This document shows positions 61,287 to 64,000 of a stretch of 64,000 nt of DNA, piece after piece. Source of the stretch: Parascedosporium putredinis (lineage: Eukaryota > Ascomycota > Sordariomycetes > Microascales > Microascaceae). Location: the NCBI GenBank assembly GCA_949357655.1, contig CASHTG010000001.1, positions 4,526,001-4,590,000 on the forward strand. The letters are read 5' to 3'. A program made the translations under genes and the position numbers. The stretch's first letter is position 1. Each line of letters opens with the position of its first letter. The notes under the pieces are model-generated. The model did not search any database and was not told the origin of the DNA. It was given only the letters and a program-made list of their open reading frames with translations.

Positions 61287-61886
61287 GCTGGAGAACCTAC
61301 ACATCAAGACTCGTTGAAAGCCTTGAAACTATTTCCATCCATTTTCCTCCCTTTTTTCTTTTTCTTTTTCTAAGTTTGGGTCTGGCGAGCACGTTTAACC
61401 CCCTTGGGTCTTCTACGGTTGTTTCCTTTTTCTACTCTTACTTGCACACTTTGGGTTGGGATGGAGATTCTGCTTGTTTCATTCGGTTTCGCTACAGTTT
61501 TTCAAGATAAGCAGAGCGTGATGGCAGACGAAGGAGATTTGGATTGGCAGGACTCGGGGGCCGGTACGCTTTGGCCAATCCATCTCAATATTCCGTCTTG
61601 CGATCCGCTAGCTTAAGTCGCCATTTCGTGCATGGGGATGATTGGGAGTATGGTATCTTCAAGGAGTTAATAGGGGATAGGCACAGGATGAAAAGGGTGA
61701 GGCACACAACTACTTTTAATAAACAAACGTCATATAAACGCATGAAAGGAAGCCGTTTCTGATTTCATTAAATGAACTACCAAAGTAATGTCTACTACTG
61801 TTGTGATTCCAGTCTCCCAAGTCTGAGAGCCATCAGGACATTTGAACACTAGGATAGAGAAGCAAAAGCAAAAGGAGAGAAGAATT
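61287..61886. terminator. convergent 3' region of Rec8 and the Rab escort gene
   Basis: 600 bases between two genes that end head-on. T-rich sequence at 61350-61375 follows Rec8. Exact poly(A) sites cannot be placed. Short open frames here are taken as non-coding. Confidence 0.35.
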
Positions 61887-63759
61887 CTACAAGTCATCAT
61901 CGTCATCAACACCTTCCCGGTCGGCGAATGTGAGGTACTCTCCCGGATCGGTTTCCCCCAAATGCGATTTACAGTCTCCCATGTCTCACGAACAGGATCC
62001 AGGGACGCATCCTCAAAGGCGAGGCTGAAGCGGGGAGTGGGAAGGGTGATGGTGGCCCCGTCAACAGTGAGGTCGGAGGACCCTTGTGACTGTTCATAGT
62101 AGAACTGGTAGAGGCACTTGGGCACCTCTCCCTCTGTGGGCGTGAGGGGGTTGATGAGAGCAGCGCAGCGAGCGTCGGAGAGAATTCTCTTCGAGTCTGC
62201 CGCTGTGAGGGTGGAGAGGTAAACAAGGCCTGTTTTTGAGGATTTCCCATTGTTAGCTAATCTTCAGGAAACGAAGAGCGCGACGAACAAAAGGATACAA
62301 TAAGATAAGCGTGCATCAGCTTGTCAGAGGTTGTTGTCTTCAATGCGAAGCTCAGACAACGTAGATAAGTATTCAAAAGGAGAATCATCATAACACGAAA
62401 AGAGGAAGATTCCAAAATGGAGGTATAAAGAACGAAGGGGGTTTCAACTTACACTGTCCAGATGGACATTCCCCAGTATCACTAGAGTGGGCCATTGCAT
62501 AGATGGGGTACTTGTAGGTGGTACCCTCTAGTGAGCCTTGGGGAATGGCAATGGCTGCAACGGTGGGTGTCGGGGAACCCTCAACTACCGCCTCAAAGAG
62601 CGGCTTCAGAGGGAATCGATCACGGCCACCAGCCTGCTCACCGTCTCCTTGGAAGCGAGTATTTCATCGCAACCACGGACGAGGGAGCGAGCCTTGACGG
62701 TGATGCCGTTGTCCAGCTCAACCCCGAGGGATGCTCCGTCATTTTCATCCGCAGCAATTGCATGCTGGGATTTGATATTCATGCCGAGCATGTAAATACC
62801 ACCGCCCACCGCACCGGCTCGGCAAGCTACTTGAGCGATTTCAGATGTACCGCCCCATTTGGGGTAGAGAGCAGCGAAGCCCTGCCCATACATTCCCATG
62901 GAATTTAGGTGGCGGTGAATAATAGCGAGGCCATCCTTGACAGAGATCTCGCCGCTCTGGCTTAGAGTCAAAGTGATGATATAAGCGCGAAGAGACTTGT
63001 CGAGTTTGAACTCGGACTCCAAGAAACCGTCAAGCGGCTTGTGGGCATGGGGCTCCCACAATCCAGTCTGAGACTCCGACTCGAAATCCAAGACGAACTT
63101 GAGAAACTTCATCAAAGCACGCTTGGCTTTAACGGGAATCTTGGAGTTCAGGAAGACGGCCTCCCGGGTGGATGGGATCCTTGACAGCGACGGTGTTGAT
63201 TCGTCCGTCCCCGGGGTTCGTAGATGAAGAAGGACCCAACAGCGAGGAACTCGAGCTGGCGGTACGCGCGGGATGATACGAGCTGCGAGAGCAACGCCGA
63301 TCGGGCGTGGATAATTTGCGGCGAGAGGGAGATGGAATAGGCTCGAGATGGCAAGCTATCCGACTCCGGGGCCTGTATAATGGATGCAGACTTGAAGACG
63401 CCATCCTTGTCTGCTGCGGCATGGTCTCGCACCCAGCGAGAAACCTCTTGCAGAGTCAGGGCCGCATCAGGGCCGCCGTAATACTCGTTTGGGTCCACAT
63501 GAAGGATTTTCTTGTCGGAACGAGAGAGTGCACTTTTGGTATTTGGGTTCAGTCACAAGGTGAGCTGGGGAAGGTCAGATGGAGCTTCGCAGAAACAAAC
63601 GGGTAGAGCAAGGAGTGCGCCGAGAGAGGACAAGTCGGAGAATTGGAACTCCAAAAGGAAGGGAAAGAAGGGGGAAAAAACTTACAGTGCTAGCAGGGCC
63701 TGTTGGAGCCCCGTCCCGCAGATGACAACATCCCAGATCGTGTCTGAGAGGGACTCCAT
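61887..63759 (-). CDS. MRS6: Rab escort protein (REP/Mrs6), GDI superfamily
   Basis: Exons 63759-63686, 63532-62453 and 62229-61887; about 498 residues. The N-terminus has the GDI/REP dinucleotide-like fold (WDVVICGTGLQQALLALALS, then ILHVDPNEYYGG). The central Rab-binding part shows the family block YPKWGGTSEIAQVACRAGAV followed by GGGIYMLG. The acidic end is DDDDDL. REP presents newly made Rab GTPases to geranylgeranyl transferase II. The ATG at 63759 is chosen because the frame upstream of it is hydrophobic and not family-like. Breaks: 63209-63216 (one extra, or one missing from each run), about 63170-63177 (one extra base), G run 62611-62613 (one missing) and C run 61955-61959 (one missing, which restores the acidic end). 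Confidence 0.92.
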
Positions 63760-64000
63760 GATTTGCAACGCCAGAGGAACGCTGGGGGTGTTGCAAAGAC
63801 AGGCACAGATGAAGGTGAAAAGGAGGGAAGGAAGTAGGAGAAAAAAACCGAAGGAAGAAAAGTCGACGATGCAGGTTTGTCTGCCTGCAGGGAAGAGCAT
63901 GGAGTGGAGAATCAAGGGCATAGAAAGGGCTAAACTTCGGAAAGCATGGATTGGGTGTGGTTTGCGGTCCGTGCGCCACAGTCTTCGCAGGAGTATTTTG
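63760..64000. other. 5' flank of the Rab escort gene
   Basis: Upstream region of the minus-strand gene, probably leader and promoter; pyrimidine-rich on the minus strand. No other gene is visible to the right edge. Confidence 0.4.

Noticed and set aside
1..64000. CRISPR arrays, bacterial operons or prophage
   Set aside because: Introns, splice signals and eukaryotic protein families show nuclear fungal DNA; no spaced direct repeats were found.

Overview
The window looks like nuclear DNA of a filamentous ascomycete, most likely a Sordariomycete (Hypocreales or Sordariales type). The reasons are short introns with GTAAGT-type donors and CTAAC branch points, and eukaryotic proteins that resemble filamentous-fungal orthologues (NIMA kinase, Rec8 cohesin, COMPASS Spp1, Sco1, Rab escort protein, BLOC-1 Cnl1, a GDSL esterase of CE2 type and a polyQ C2H2 regulator). 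Assignments rest on reading the translations, not on a database search.

Layout. The left part (1-40 kb) is sparse. It holds a possible C-terminal fragment at the left edge, a Cnl1-like gene at 2.7-3.2 kb (-), a five-exon secreted SGNH/CE2-like esterase at 8.1-9.8 kb (+) and a C2H2 zinc-finger regulator at 15.7-16.9 kb (-). After that come about 24 kb (16.9-40.7 kb) in which I recognise no gene. The right part (40.7-63.8 kb) is dense: a possible small acidic protein (-), NIMA kinase (-), ankyrin/BTB protein (+), Spp1 (-), Sco1 (+), a mitochondrial HAD phosphatase of Ykr070w/CECR5 type (+), choline/ethanolamine kinase (+), Rec8 (+) and Rab escort protein Mrs6 (-). These are housekeeping genes with no obvious shared pathway. 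Two pairs are divergent (nim/BTB and Spp1/Sco1) and two are convergent (BTB/Spp1 and Rec8/REP).

Most striking observation. Nearly every conserved gene in the right part is broken by single-base indels, mostly one base missing from a homopolymer. Each reading-frame switch falls at a point where the protein continues sensibly in the next frame. I count about 25 such sites in nine genes, plus one in-frame TGA. This is better explained by an unpolished long-read or pyrosequencing-type assembly than by biology, and any automatic annotation of this contig will split these genes. The coordinates given are genomic spans, and the lengths quoted allow for the apparent indels. I did not find a novel system. 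The best candidates for follow-up are the 24-kb gene desert and the indel pattern.
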